Of a stretch of DNA of 64,000 nt, positions 34,342 through 47,629 are shown piece by piece. The notes below the pieces were generated by a model. That model worked only from the letters and a program-made list of their open reading frames with translations. It searched no databases and was not told the DNA's origin. Source of the stretch: Symsagittifera roscoffensis (taxonomy: Eukaryota > Xenacoelomorpha > Acoela > Convolutidae); NCBI RefSeq assembly GCF_963678635.1, contig NC_087067.1:32648401-32712400 (forward strand), written 5' to 3'. Position 1 is the first letter of the stretch; each line of letters begins with the position of its first letter. The position numbers and the translations under genes were made by a program.

Positions 34342-35593
34342 TGAAAATTCTGAACCTGCAAATTGTCTTAATAGAGTGAAGATGTCAGTATGAAGAGTCT
34401 AATTAAGCCTGGTGAATTGCGCGAACGGCCATAACTTGCCCAAAAAACTTAAGACTTCCAAATTTTTCTATTTCTATCGTAAGACCATCGTCAAATCTTG
34501 GGGGACTGAGAAAATGAACCAATTTGGTCGAACCAGTTCAAAGTTATGAGTTCTTGAAAGCTCGGTGATGCCAAAAAGTTAAGCCTAATCGAGCGTGGTG
34601 CAAAAAACGAAAATTTCAAAATTTTTGTTCTTTTCTGTCTAAATTTTATTTTTTCAATATCGTATCACAATTTTGGACTCAGAACTATTCCAACGAGCTC
34701 AAAACGACTTCTTTAGCTGCAGTGTTCGTGGAGTAATCATCAGTTGAAATTTTGGGGGGAGCTGAAATTCGGCCATTTTGGAAGAAAATCGACCTAAAAG
34801 CTAACTTTTAAGTTAGTGCAATTTTTTTCTTGCATTTTTCATAAAATGGGGTGCTCTCTGCTGTCGCAGAGTGCATTGAAAGAAACTTATCAATAGATTT
34901 GAAAACTTACCTATTTAATAAGTTTATCACAACAATTAGGCTAAAAGCATCTATCAGTATCCTGGCTGGTATTCGACCATATGCCACTAACGTTGAGTGA
35001 GCAGCTATCATGCCATCGATGGTCATCTAAGACACCCTGTACACGCTCCGTAGGTTTTGACCAGCCGATTTGGCCATAAAACTCATTGGGCCAAAAAAAT
35101 TCTGAAAATTGTCAATTTTTCAAATTTAGTTTGAATTGCATAAATTATAACGTGAGCGTGCAAAATTTTACATGGTATAAGAGCATATTTCTACTCTCGC
35201 GCGAGGGCGAGTGTTTTAAAAGTAATGTACATAGTTATATGCTAGTCAGGATATAAATGGAAGCGGAATTACTCAAATGCCTAAGGCAGAACCGCAGATT
35301 CTGTCTTTGTCTACATCGTTAAGCCCATGTCGTATGTAACAAAACAAACGCAGATGGTTATAACGTAGTCTACTGTACTCTTACGATAGATTTACTAGCC
35401 AGCAGGGGAGTTTTGTTAGGGCGAAGTGTCATTATGGCTACCTCTTTTCAACTTTCCCCCTTGACCTTTCATAAGTTGGTCCGGGAGCAACCCAGCTCTC
35501 AACCCAGTCGGATAAATACAAATTTTTATGATGCGAGCTGTTTTTTCATTGTTGTGTTCAAGGCATGTACCAAAATTAGGAAAAGGTTTAGCT

Positions 35594-35780
35594 ATCGCTT
35601 CTCGGCCTTTTGGCTAAGATCATGTGTAGTATCTGTTCTTGTCAGCTTAATATCTGGCATGCTGGGCATAGCCTGGCACCAATATTAAACTGATTTTTAC
35701 TTCCCGAGTGAACAACGAAGCTTGCTTCAGTTGACTCACGGATTGTCCCGGTCTTACACTACCATCGGGAGCAGTCCACC
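35594..35780 (+). ncRNA. U2: U2 snRNA, R21
   Basis: Changes T117G (removes or weakens the U-G pair low in stem III) and C122A in the internal loop of stem III. The 5' half is unchanged. Confidence 0.96.
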
Positions 35781-35894
35781 TGAAAATTCTGAACCTGCAA
35801 ATTATCTTAATAGAGTGAAGATGTCAGTATGAAGAGTCTAATTAAGCCTGGTGAATTGCGCGAACGGCCATAACTTGCCCAAAAAACTTAAGAC

Positions 35895-37277
35895 TTCCAA
35901 ATTTTTCTATTTCTATCGTAAGACCATTGTCAAATCTTGGGGGACTGAGAAAATGAACCAATTTGGTCGAACCAGTTCAAAGTTATGAGTTCTTGAAAGC
36001 TCGGTGATGCCAAAAAGTTAAGCCTAATCGAGCGTGGTGCAAAAAACGAAAATTTCAAAATTTTTGTTCTTTTCTGTCTAAATTTTATTTTTTCAATATC
36101 GTATCACAATTTTGGACTCAGAACTATTCCAACGAGCTCAAAACGACTTCTTTAGCTTCAGTGTTCGTGGAGTAATCATCAGTTGAAATTTTGGGGGGAG
36201 CTGAAATTCGGCCATTTTGGAAGAAAATCGACCTAAAAGCTAACTTTTAAGTTAGTGCAATTTTTTTCTTGCATTTTTCATAAAATGGGGTGCTCTCTGC
36301 TGTCGCAGAGTGCATTCAAAGAAACTTATCAAATAGATTTGAAAACTTACCTATTTAATAAGTTTATCACAACAATTAGGCTAAAAGCATCTATCAGTAT
36401 CCTGGCTGATATTCGACCATATGCCACTAACGTTGAGTGAGCAGCTATCATGCCATCGATGGTCATCTAAGACACCCTGTACACGCTCCGTAGGTTTTGA
36501 CCAGCCGATTTGGCCATAAAACTCATTGGGCCAAAAAAATTCTGAAAATTGTCAATTTTTCAAATTTTGTTTGAATTGCATAAATTATAACGTGAGCGTG
36601 CAAAATTTTACATGGTATAAGAGCATATTTCTACTCTCGCGCGAGGGCGAGTGTTTTAAAAGTAATGTACATAGTTATATGCTAGTAAGGATATAAATGG
36701 AAGCGGAATTACTCAAATGCCTAAGGCAGAACCGCAGATTCTGTCTTTGTCTACATCGTTAAGCCCATGTCGTATGTAACGGCACAAACGCAGATGGTTA
36801 TAACGTAGTCTACTGTACTTTTACGATAGATTTGACCGATAGATTGACCTTTCATAAGTTGGTCCGGGAGCAACCCAGCTCTCAACCCAGTCGGATAAAT
36901 ATAAATTTTTATGATGCGAGCTGTTTTTTCATTGTTGTGTTCAAGGCATGTACCAAAATTAGGAAAAGGTTTAGCTATCGCTTCTCGGCCTTTTGGCTAA
37001 GATCATGTGTAGTATCTGTTCTTGTCAGCTTAATGTCTGGCATGCTGGGCATAGCCTGGCACCAATATTAAACTGATTTTTACTTCCCGAGTTAACACCG
37101 AAGCTTGCTTCAGTTGACTCACGGATTGTCCCGGTCTTACACTACCATCGGGAGCAGTCCACCTGAAAATTCTGAACCTGCAAATTATCTTAATAGAGTG
37201 AAGATGTCAGTATGAAGAGTCTAATTAAGCCTGGTGAATTGCGCGAACGGCCATAACTTGCCCAAAAAACTTAAGAC
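35895..37277 (+). repeat. Unit R22 with promoter-distal deletion
   Basis: This unit is 1383 bp, 57 shorter than standard. About 67 bp upstream of U2 (roughly -200 to -134) are gone. At the break, CGATAGATTTGAC is followed by CGATAGATTGACC, so the inserted bases look copied from the flank during repair. Confidence 0.93.
36977..37163 (+). ncRNA. U2: U2 snRNA, R22
   Basis: Single change A59G in the stem IIa loop. Its upstream region lacks the stretch from about -200 to -134, while the proximal 130 bp are intact. Confidence 0.96.
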
Positions 37278-38416
37278 TTCCAAATTTTTCTATTTCTATC
37301 GTAAGACCATCGTCAAATCTTGGGGGACTGAGAAAATGAACCAATTTGGTCGAACCAGTTCAAAGTTATGAGTTCTTGAAAGCTCGGTGATGCCAAAAAG
37401 TTAAGCCTAATAGAGCGTGGTGCAAAAAACGAAAATTTCAAAATTTTTGTTCTTTTCTGTCTAAATTTTATTTTTTCAATATCGTATCACAATTTTGGAC
37501 TCAGAACAATTTCAACGAGCCCAAAACGACTTCTTTAGCTTCAGTGTTCGTGGAGTAATCATCAGTTGAAATTTTGGGGTTAGCTGAAATTCGGTCATTT
37601 TGGAAGAAAATCGACCTAAAAGCTAACTTTTAAGTTAGTGCAATTTTTTTCTTGCATTTTTCATAAAATGGGGTGCTCTCTGCTGTCGCAGAGTGCATTC
37701 AAAGAAACTTATCAAATAGATTTGAAAACTTACCTATTTAATAAGTTTATCACAACAATTAGGCTAAAAGCATCAATCAGTATCCTGGCTGGTATTCGAC
37801 CATATGCCACTAACGTTGAGTGAGCAGCTATCATGCCATCGATGGTCATCTAAGACACCCTGTACACGCTCCGTAGGTTTTGACCAGCCGATTTGGCCAT
37901 AAAACTCATTGGGCCAAAAAAATTCTGAAAATTGTCAATTTTTCAAATTTTGTTTGAATTGCATAAATTATATTGTGAGCGTGCAAAATTTTACATGGTA
38001 TAAGAGCATATTTCTACTCTCGCGCGAGGGCGAGTGTTTTAAAAGTAATGTACATAGTTATATGCTAGTCAGGATATAAATGGAAGCGGAATTACTCAAA
38101 TGCCTAAGGCAGAACCGCAGATTCTGTCTTTGTCTACATCGTTAAGCCCATGTCGTATGTAACGGCACAAACGCAGATGGTTATAACGTAGTCTACTGTA
38201 CTCTTACGATAGATTTACTAGCCAGCAGGGGAGTTTTGTTAGGGCGAAGTGTCATTATGGCTACCTCTTTTCAACTTTCCCCCTTGACATTTCATAAGTT
38301 GGTCCGGGAGCAACCCAGCTCTCAACCCAGTCGGATAAATATAAATTTTTATGATGCGAGCTGTTTTTTCATTGTTGTGTTCAAGGCATGTACCAAATTT
38401 AGGAAAAGGTTTAGCT

Positions 38417-38603
38417 ATCGCTTCTCGGCCTTTTGGCTAAGATCATGTGTAGTATCTGTTCTTGTCAGCTTAATATCTGGCATGCTGGGCATAGCCTGGC
38501 ACCAATATTAAACTGATTTTTACTTCCCGAGTTAACACCGAAGCTTGCTTCAGTTGACTCACGGATTGTCCCGGTCTTACACTACCATCGGGAGCAGTCC
38601 ACC
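38417..38603 (+). ncRNA. U2: U2 snRNA, R23 (consensus)
   Basis: Consensus throughout the gene. The flank has ACCAAATTTAGG in place of ACCAAAATTAGG about 20 bp before the start. Confidence 0.98.
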
Positions 38604-39856
38604 TGAAAATTCTGAACCTGCAAATTATCTTAATAGAGTGAAGATGTCAGTATGAAGAGTCTAATTAAGCCTGGTGAATTGCGCGAACGGCCATAACTTG
38701 CCCAAAAAACTTAAGACTTCCAAATTTTTCTATTTCTATCGTAAGACCATCGTCAAATCTTGGGGGACTGAGAAAATGAACCAATTTGGTCGAACCAGTT
38801 CAAAGTTATGAGTTCTTGAAAGCTCGGTGATGCCAAAAAGTTAAGCCTAATCGAGCGTGGTGCAAAAAACGAAAATTTCAAAATTTTTGTTCTTTTCTGT
38901 CTAAATTTTATTTTTTCAATATCGTATCACAATTTTGGACTCAGAACAATTCCAACGAGCCCAAAACGACTTCTTTAGCTTCAGTGTTCGTGGAGTAATC
39001 ATCAGTTGAAATTTTGGGGGGAGCTGAAATTCGGCCATTTTGGAAGAAAATCGACCTAAAAGCTAACTTTTAAGTTAGTGCAATTTTTTTCTTGCATTTT
39101 TCATAAAATGGGGTGCTCTCTGCTGTCGCAGAGTGCATTCAAAGAAACTTATCAAATAGATTTGAAAACTTACCTATTTAATAAGTTTATCACAACAATT
39201 AGGCTAAAAGCATCTATCAGTATCCTGGCTGGTATTCGACCATATGCCACTAACGTTGAGTGAGCAGCTATCATGCCATCGATGGTCATCTAAGACACCC
39301 TGTACACGCTCCGTAGGTTTTGACCAGCCGATTTGGCCATAAAACTCATTGGGCCAAAAAAATTCTGAAAATTGTCAATTTTTCAAATTTTGTTTGAATT
39401 GCATAAATTATAACGTGAGCGTGCAAAATTTTACATGGTATAAGAGCATATTTCTACTCTCGCGCGAGGGCGAGTGTTTTAAAAGTAATGTACATAGTTA
39501 TATGCTAGTCAGGATATAAATGGAAGCGGAATTACTCAAATGCCTAAGGCAGAACCGCAGATTCTGTCTTTGTCTACATCGTTAAGCCCATGTCGTATGT
39601 AACGGCACAAACGCAGATGGTTATAACGTAGTCTACTGTACTCTTACGATAGATTTACTAGCCAGCAGGGGAGTTTTGTTAGGGCGAAGTGTCATTATGG
39701 CTACCTCTTTTCAACTTTCCCCCTTGACCTTTCATAAGTTGGTCCGGGAGCAACCCAGCTCTCAACCCAGTCGGATAAATATAAATTTTTATGATGCGAG
39801 CTGTTTTTTCATTGTTGAGTTCAAGGCATGTACCAAAATTAGGAAAAGGTTTAGCT

Positions 39857-40043
39857 ATCACTTCTCGGCCTTTTGGCTAAGATCATGTGTAGTATCTGTT
39901 CTTGTCAGCTTAATATCTGGCATGCTGGGCATAGCCTGGCACCAATATTAAACTGATTTTTACTTCCCGAGTTAACACCGAAGCTTGCTTCAGTTGACTC
40001 ACGGATTGTCCCGTTCTTTCACTACCATCGGGAGCAGTCCACC
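39857..40043 (+). ncRNA. U2: U2 snRNA, R24
   Basis: Changes G4A, G158T and A163T. G4 lies in the 5' end that pairs with U6 in helix II. G158T removes the G-U pair next to the CCCG/CGGG base of stem IV. First of five copies with G4A plus G158T. Confidence 0.96.
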
Positions 40044-41296
40044 TGAAAATTCTGAACCTGCAAATTATCTTAATAGAGTGAAGATGTCAGTATGAAGAGT
40101 CTAATTAAGCCTGGTGAATTGCGCGAACGGCCATAACTTGCCCAAAAAACTTAAGACTTCCAAATTTTTCTATTTCTATCGTAAGACCATCGTCAAATCT
40201 TGGGGGACTGAGAAAATGAACCAATTTGGTCGAACCAGTTCAAAGTTATGAGTTCTTGAAAGCTCGGTGATGCACAAAAGTTAAGCCTAATCGAGCGTGG
40301 TGCAAAAAACGAAAATTTCAAAATTTTTGTTCTTTTCTGTCTAAATTTTATTTTTTCAATATCGTATCACAATTTTGGACTCAGAACAATTCCAACGAGC
40401 CCAAAACGACTTCTTTAGCTTCAGTGTTCGTGGAGTAATCATCAGTTGAAATTTTGGGGGGAGCTGAAATTCGGCCATTTTGGAAGAAAATCGACCTAAA
40501 AGCTAACTTTTAAGTTAGTGCAATTTTTTTCTTGCATTTTTCATAAAATGGGGTGCTCTCTGCTGTCGCAGAGTGCATTCAAAGAAACTTATCAAATAGA
40601 TTTGAAAGATTACCTATTTAATAAGTTTATCACAACAATTAGGCTAAAAGCATCTATCAGTATCCTGGCTGGTATTCGACCATATGCCACTAACGTTGAG
40701 TGAGCAGCTATCATGCCATCGATGGTCATCTAAGACACCCTGTACACGCTCCGTAGGTTTTGACCAGCCGATTTGGCCATAAAACTCATTGGGCCAAAAA
40801 AATTCTGAAAATTGTCAATTTTTCAAATTTTGTTTGAATTGCATAAATTATAACGTGAGCGTGCAAAATTTTACATGGTATAAGAGCATATTTCTACTCT
40901 CGCGCGAGGGCGAGTCTTTTAAAAGTAATGTACATAGTTATATGCTAGTCAGGATATAAATGGAAGCGGAATTACTCAAATGCCTAAGGCAGAACCGCAG
41001 ATTCTGTCTTTGTCTACATCGTTAAGCCCATGTCGTATGTAACGGCACAAACGCAGATGGTTATAACGTAGTCTACTGTACTCTTACGATAGATTTACTA
41101 GCCAGCAGGGGAGTTTTGTTAGGGCGAAGTGTCATTATGGCTACCTCTTTTCAACTTTCCCCCTTGACCTTTCATAAGTTGGTCCGGGAGCAACCCAGCT
41201 CTCAACCCAGTCGGATAAATATAAATTTTTATGATGCGAGCTGTTTTTTCATTGTTGAGTTCAAGGCATGTACCAAAATTAGGAAAAGGTTTAGCT

Positions 41297-41483
41297 ATCA
41301 CTTCTCGGCCTTTTGGCTAAGATCATGTGTAGTATCTGTTCTTGTCAGCTTAATATCTGGCATGCTGGGCATAGCCTGGCACCAATATTAAACTGATTTT
41401 TACTTCCCGAGTTAACACCGAAGCTTGCTTCAGTTGACTCACGGATTGTCCCGTTCTTACACTACCATCGGGAGCAGTCCACC
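41297..41483 (+). ncRNA. U2: U2 snRNA, R25
   Basis: Changes G4A and G158T only. Confidence 0.96.
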
Positions 41484-42736
41484 TGAAAATTCTGAACCTG
41501 CAAATTATCTTAATAGAGTGAAGATGTCAGTATGAAGAGTCTAATTAAGCCTGGTGAATTGCGCGAACGGCCATAACTTGCCCAAAAAACTTAAGACTTC
41601 CAAATTTTTCTATTTCTATCGTAAGACCATCGTCAAATCTTGGGGGACTGAGAAAATGAACCAATTTGGTCGAACCAGTTCAAAGTTATGAGTTCTTGAA
41701 AGCTCGGTGATGCCAAAAAGTTAAGCCTAATCGAGCGTGGTGCAAAAAACGAAAATTTCAAAATTTTTGTTCTTTTCTGTCTAAATTTTTTTTTTTCAAT
41801 ATCGTATCACAATTTTGGACTCAGAACAATTCCAACGAGCCCAAAACGACTTCTTTAGCTTCAGTGTTCGTGGAGTAATCATCAGTTGAAATTTTGGGGG
41901 GAGCTGAAATTCGGCCATTTTGGAAGAAAATCGACCTAAAAGCTAACTTTTAAGTTAGTGCAATTTTTTTCTTGCATTTTTCATAAAATGGGGTGCTCTC
42001 TGCTGTCGCAGAGTGCATTCAAAGAAACTTATCAAATAGATTTGAAAACTTACCTATTTAATAAGTTTATCACAACAATTAGGCTAAAAGCATCTATCAG
42101 TATCCTGGCTGGCATTCGACCATATGCCACTAACGTTGAGTGAGCAGCTATCATGCCATCGATGGTCATCTAAGACACCCTGTACACGCTCCGTAGGTTT
42201 TGACCAGCCGATTTGGCCATAAAACTCATTGGGCCAAAAAAATTCTGAAAATTGTCAATTTTTCAAATTTTGTTTGAATTGCATAAATTATAACGTGAGC
42301 GTGCAAAATTTTACATGGTATAAGAGCATATTTCTACTCTCGCGCGAGGGCGAGTCTTTTAAAAGTAATGTACATAGTTATATGCTAGTCAGGATATAAA
42401 TGGAAGCGGAATTACTCAAATGCCTAAGGCAGAACCGCAGATTCTGTCTTTGTCTACATCGTTAAGCCCATGTCGTATGTAACGGCACAAACGCAGATGG
42501 TTATAACGTAGTCTACTGTACTCTTACGATAGATTTACTAGCCAGCAGGGGAGTTTTGTTAGGGCGAATTGTCATTATGGCTACCTCTTTTCAACTTTCC
42601 CCCTTGACCTTTCATAAGTTGGTCCGGGAGCAACCCAGCTCTCAACCCAGTCGGATAAATATAAATTTTTATGATGCGAGCTGTTTTTTCATTGTTGAGT
42701 TCAAGGCATGTACCAAAATTAGGAAAAGGTTTAGCT

Positions 42737-42923
42737 ATCACTTCTCGGCCTTTTGGCTAAGATCATGTGTAGTATCTGTTCTTGTCAGCTTAATATCTGG
42801 CATGCTGGGCATAGCCTGGCACCAATATTAAACTGATTTTTACTTCCCGAGTTAACACCGAAGCTTGCTTCAGTTGACTCACGGATTGTCCCGTTCTTAC
42901 ACTACCATCGGGAGCAGTCCACC
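42737..42923 (+). ncRNA. U2: U2 snRNA, R26
   Basis: Changes G4A and G158T only, identical to R25 in the gene. Confidence 0.96.
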
Positions 42924-44176
42924 TGAAAATTCTGAACCTGCAAATTATCTTAATAGAGTGAAGATGTCAGTATGAAGAGTCTAATTAAGCCTGGTGAATT
43001 GCGCGAACGGCCATAACTTGCCCAAAAAACTTAAGACTTCCAAATTTTTCTATTTCTATCGTAAGACCATCGTCAAATCTTGGGGGACTGAGAAAATGAA
43101 CCAATTTGGTCGATCCAGTTCAAAGTTATGAGTTCTTGAAAGCTCGGTGATGCCAAAAAGTTAAGCCTAATCGAGCGTGGTGCAAAAAACGAAAATTTCA
43201 AAATTTTTGTTCTTTTCTGTCTAAATTTTATTTTTTCAATATCGTATCACAATTTTGGACTCAGAACAATTCCAACGAGCCCAAAACGACTTCTTTAGCT
43301 TCAGTGTTCGTGGAGTAATCATCAGTTGAAATTTTGGGGGGAGCTGAAATTCGGCCATTTTGGAAGAAAATCGACCTAAAACCTAACTTTTAAGTTAGTG
43401 AAATTTTTTTCTTGCATTTTTCATAAAATGGGGTGCTCTCTGCTGTCGCAGAGTGCATTCAAAGAAACTTATCAAATAGATTTGAAAACTTACCTATTTA
43501 ATAAGTTTATCACAACAATTAGGCTAAAAGCATCTAACAGTATCCTGGCTGGTATTCGACCATATGCCACTAACGTTGAGTGAGCAGCTATCATGCCATC
43601 GATGGTCATCTAAGACACCCTGTACACGCTCCGTAGGTTTTGACCAGCCGATTTGGCCATAAAACTCATTGGGCCAAAAAAATTCTGAAAATTGTCAATT
43701 TTTCAAATTTTGTTTGAATTGCATAAATTATAACGTGAGCGTGCAAAATTTTACATGGTATAAGAGCATATTTCTACTCTCGCGCGAGGGCGAGTCTTTT
43801 AAAAGTAATGTACATAGTTATATGCTAGCCAGGATATAAATGGAAGCGGAATTACTCAAATGCCTAAGGCAGAACCGCAGATTCTGTCTTTGTCTACATC
43901 GTTAAGCCCATGTCGTATGTAACGGCACAAACGCAGATGGTTATAACGTAGTCTACTGTACTCTTACGATAGATTTACTAGCCAGCAGGGGAGTTTTGTT
44001 AGGGCGAAGTGTCATTATGGCTACCTCTTTTCAACTTTCCCCCTTGACCTTTCATAAGTTGGTCCGGGAGCAACCCAGCTCTCAACCCAGTCGGATAAAT
44101 ATAAATTTTTATGATGCGAGCTGTTTTTTCATTGTTGAGTTCAAGGCATGTACCAAAATTAGAAAAAGGTTTAGCT

Positions 44177-44363
44177 GTCACTTCTCGGCCTTTTGGCTAA
44201 GATCATGTGTAGTATCTGTTCTTGTCAGCTTAATATCTGGCATGCTGGGCATAGCCTGGCACCAATATTAAACTGATTTTTACTTCCCGAGTTAACAGCG
44301 AAGCTTGCTTCAGTTGACTCACGGATTGTCCCGTTCTTACACTACCATCGGGAGCAGTCCACC
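44177..44363 (+). ncRNA. U2: U2 snRNA, R27 first copy
   Basis: Changes A1G, G4A, C122G and G158T. A1G alters the expected first base. The gene is otherwise complete. Confidence 0.95.
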
Positions 44364-44562
44364 TGAAAATTCTGAACCTGCAAATTATCTTAATAGAGTG
44401 AAGATGTCACCTCTTTTCAACTTTCCCCCTTGACCTTTCATAAGTTGGTCCGGGAGCAACCCAGCTCTCAACCCAGTCGGATAAATATAAATTTTTATGA
44501 TGCGAGCTGTTTTTTCATTGTTGAGTTCAAGGCATGTACCAAAATTAGGAAAAGGTTTAGCT

Positions 44563-44749
44563 ATCACTTCTCGGCCTTTTGGCTAAGATCATGTGTAGTA
44601 TCTGTTCTTGTCAGCTTAATATCTGGCATGCTGGGCATAGCCTGGCACCAATATTAAACTGATTTTTACTTCCCGAGTTAACACCGAAGCTTGCTTCAGT
44701 TGACTCACGGATTGTCCCGTTCTTACACTACCATCGGGAGCAGTCCACC
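44563..44749 (+). ncRNA. U2: U2 snRNA, R27 second copy
   Basis: Changes G4A and G158T only, so it is closer to R25/R26 than its partner 386 bp upstream. The partner gained A1G and C122G later, or the duplication joined two different units. Confidence 0.95.
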
Positions 44750-46002
44750 TGAAAATTCTGAACCTGCAAATTATCTTAATAGAGTGAAGATGTCAGTATG
44801 AAGAGTCTAATTAAGCCTGGTGAATTGCGCGAACGGCCATAACTTGCCCAAAAAACTTAAGACTTCCAAATTTTTCTATTTCTATCGTAAGACCATCGTC
44901 AAATCTTGGGGGACTGAGAAAATGAACCAATTTGGTCGAACCAGTTCAAAGTTATGAGTTCTTGAAAGCTCGGTGATGCCAAAAAGTTAAGCCTAATCGA
45001 GCGTGGTGCAAAAAACGAAAATTTCAAAATTTTTGTTCTTTTCTGTCTAAATTTTATTTTTTCAATATCGTATCACAATTTTGGACTCAGAACAATTCCA
45101 ACGAGCCCAAAACGACTTCTTTAGCTTCAGTGTTCGTGGAGTAATCATCAGTTGAAATTTTGGGGGGAGCTGAAATTCGGCCATTTTGGAAGAAAATCGA
45201 CCTAAAAGCTAACTTTTAAGTTAGTGCAATTTTTTTCTTGCATTTTTCATAAAATGGGGTGCTCTCTGCTGTCGCAGAGTGCATTCAAAGAAACTTATCA
45301 AATAGATTTGAAAACTTACCTATTTAATAAGTTTATCACAACAATTAGGCTAAAAGCATCTATCAGTATCCTGGCTGGTATTCGACCATATGCCACTAAC
45401 GTTGAGTGAGCAGCTATCATGCCATCGATGGTCATCTAAGACACCCTGTACACGCTCCGTAGGTTTTGACCAGCCGATTTGGCCATAAAACTCATTGGGC
45501 CAAAAAAATTCTGAAAATTGTCAATTTTTCAAATTTTGTTTGAATTGCATAAATTATAACGTGAGCGTGCAAAATTTTACATGGTATAAGAGCATATTTC
45601 TACTCTCGCGCGAGGGCGAGTCTTTTAAAAGTAATGTACATAGTTATATGCTAGTCAGGATATAAATGGAAGCGGAATTACTCAAATGCCTAAGGCAGAA
45701 CCGCAGATTCTGTCTTTGTCTACATCGTTAAGCCCATGTCGTATGTAACGGCACAAATGCAGATGGTTATAACGTAGTCTACTGTACTCTTACGATAGAT
45801 TTACTAGCCAGCAGGGGAGTTTTGTTAGGGCGAACTGTCATTATGGCTACCTCTTTTCAACTTTCCCCCTTGACCTTTCATAAGTTGGTCCGGGAGCAAC
45901 CCAGCTCTCAACCCAGTCGGATAAATATAAATTTTTATGATGCGAGCAGTTTTTTCATTGTTGTGTTCAAGGCATGTACCAAAATTAGGAAAAGGTTTAG
46001 CT

Positions 46003-46189
46003 ATCGCTTCTCGGCCTTTTGGCTAAGATCATGTGTAGTATCTGTTCTTGTCAGCTTAATATCTGGCATGCTGGGCATAGCCTGGCACCAATATTAAACT
46101 GATTTTTACTTCCCGAGTTAACACCGAAGCTTGCTTCAGTTGACTCACGGATTGTCCCGGTCTTACACTACCATCGGGAGCAGTCCACC
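46003..46189 (+). ncRNA. U2: U2 snRNA, R28 (consensus)
   Basis: Consensus throughout, ending the run of G4A copies. An upstream T-to-A change lies in the conserved -59 to -43 block. Confidence 0.97.
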
Positions 46190-47442
46190 TGAAAATTCTG
46201 AACCTGCAAATTATCTTAATAGAGTGAAGATGTCAGTATGAAGGGTCTAATTGAGCCTGGTGAATTGCTCGAACGGCCATAACTTGCCCAAAAAACTTAA
46301 GACTTCCAAATTTTTCTATTTCTATCGTAAGACCATCGTCAAATCTTGGGGGACTGAGAAAATGAACCAATTTGGTCGAACCAGTTCAAAGTTATGAGTT
46401 CTTGAAAGCTCGGTGATGCCAAAAAGTTAAGCCTAATCGAGCGTGGTGCAAAAAACGAAAATTTCAAAATTTTTGTTCTTTTCTGTCTAAATTTTATTTT
46501 TTCAATATCGTATCACAATTTTGGACTCAGAACAATTCCAACGAGCCCAAAACGACTTCTTTAGCTTCAGTGTTCGTGGAGTAATCATCAGTTGAAATTT
46601 TGGGGGGAGCTGAAATTCGGCCATTTTGGAAGAAAATCGACCTAAAAGCTAACTTTTAAGTTAGTGCAATTTTTTTCTTGCATTTTTCATAAAATGGGGT
46701 GCTCTCTGCTGTCGCAGAGTGCATTCAAAGAAACTTATCAAATAGATTTGAAAACTTACCTATTTAATAAGTTTATCACAACAATTAGGCTAAAAGCATC
46801 TATCAGTATCCTGGCTGGTATTCGACCATATGCCACTAACGTTGAGTGAGCAGCTATCATGCCATCGATGGTCATCTAAGACACCCTGTACACGCTCCGT
46901 AGGTTTTGACCAGCCGATTTGGCCATAAAACTCATTGGGCCAAAAAAATTCTGAAAATTGTCAATTTTTCAAATTTTGTTTGAATTGCATAAATTATAAC
47001 GTGAGCGTGCAAAATTTTACATGGTATAAGAGCATATTTCTACTCTCGCGCGAGGGCGAGTCTTTTAAAAGTAATGTACATAGTTATATGCTAGTCAGGA
47101 TATAAATGGAAGCGGAATTACTCAAATGCCTAAGGCAGAACCGCAGATTCTGTCTTTGTCTACATCGTTAAGCCCATGTCGTATGTAACGGCACAAATGC
47201 AGATGGTTATAACGTAGTCTACTGTACTCTTACGATAGATTTACTAGCCAGCAGGGGAGTTTTGTTAGGGCGAAGTGTCATTATGGCTACCTCTTTTCAA
47301 CTTTCCCCCTTGACCTTTCATAAGTTGGTCCGGGAGCAACCCAGCTCTCAACCCAGTCGGATAAATATAAATTTTTATGATGCGAGCAGTTTTTTCATTG
47401 TTGTGTTCAAGGCATGTACCAAAATTAGGAAAAGGTTTAGCT

Positions 47443-47629
47443 ATCGCTTCTCGGCCTTTTGGCTAAGATCATGTGTAGTATCTGTTCTTGTCAGCTTAAT
47501 ATCTGGCATGCTGGGCATAGCCTGGCACCAATATTAAACTGATTTTTACTTCCCGAGTTAACACCGAAGCTTGCTTCAGTTGACTCACGGATTGTCCCGG
47601 TATTACACTACCATCGGGAGCAGTCCACC
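47443..47629 (+). ncRNA. U2: U2 snRNA, R29
   Basis: Single change C160A in the stem IV loop, which binds U2A'/U2B'' in other animals. Confidence 0.96.

Larger units (their letters stand above)
24385..35894 (+). repeat. Units R14-R21
   Basis: The units are 1433-1440 bp. R14 lost 7 bp near 25299 (TCTACTG between TAC repeats). R15 lost one base near 26884, R19 one inside U2 and R21 one near 34893. R15-R19 share GGCTCC in U2 (A85T), and R19 and the start of R20 share CTTTACTGTC near 31753 and 33191, marking local exchange. Confidence 0.93.
37278..43037 (+). repeat. Units R23-R26
   Basis: Four units of exactly 1440 bp. R24-R26 share TTGAGTTCAAGG upstream of U2 where other units have TTGTGTTC, and ATCACTTC at the U2 start. 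R25 onward to R29 share GAGTCTTTT where others have GAGTGTTTT. Confidence 0.93.
43038..44863 (+). repeat. Unit R27 with internal 386-bp duplication
   Basis: This unit is 1826 bp. The stretch 44024-44409, from CCTCTTTTC upstream of U2 to GATGTCA downstream, is followed at 44410 by a second copy. The unit therefore carries two complete U2 genes, each with the proximal 153 bp of upstream sequence. Homology at the join is at most one or two bases. Confidence 0.95.
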
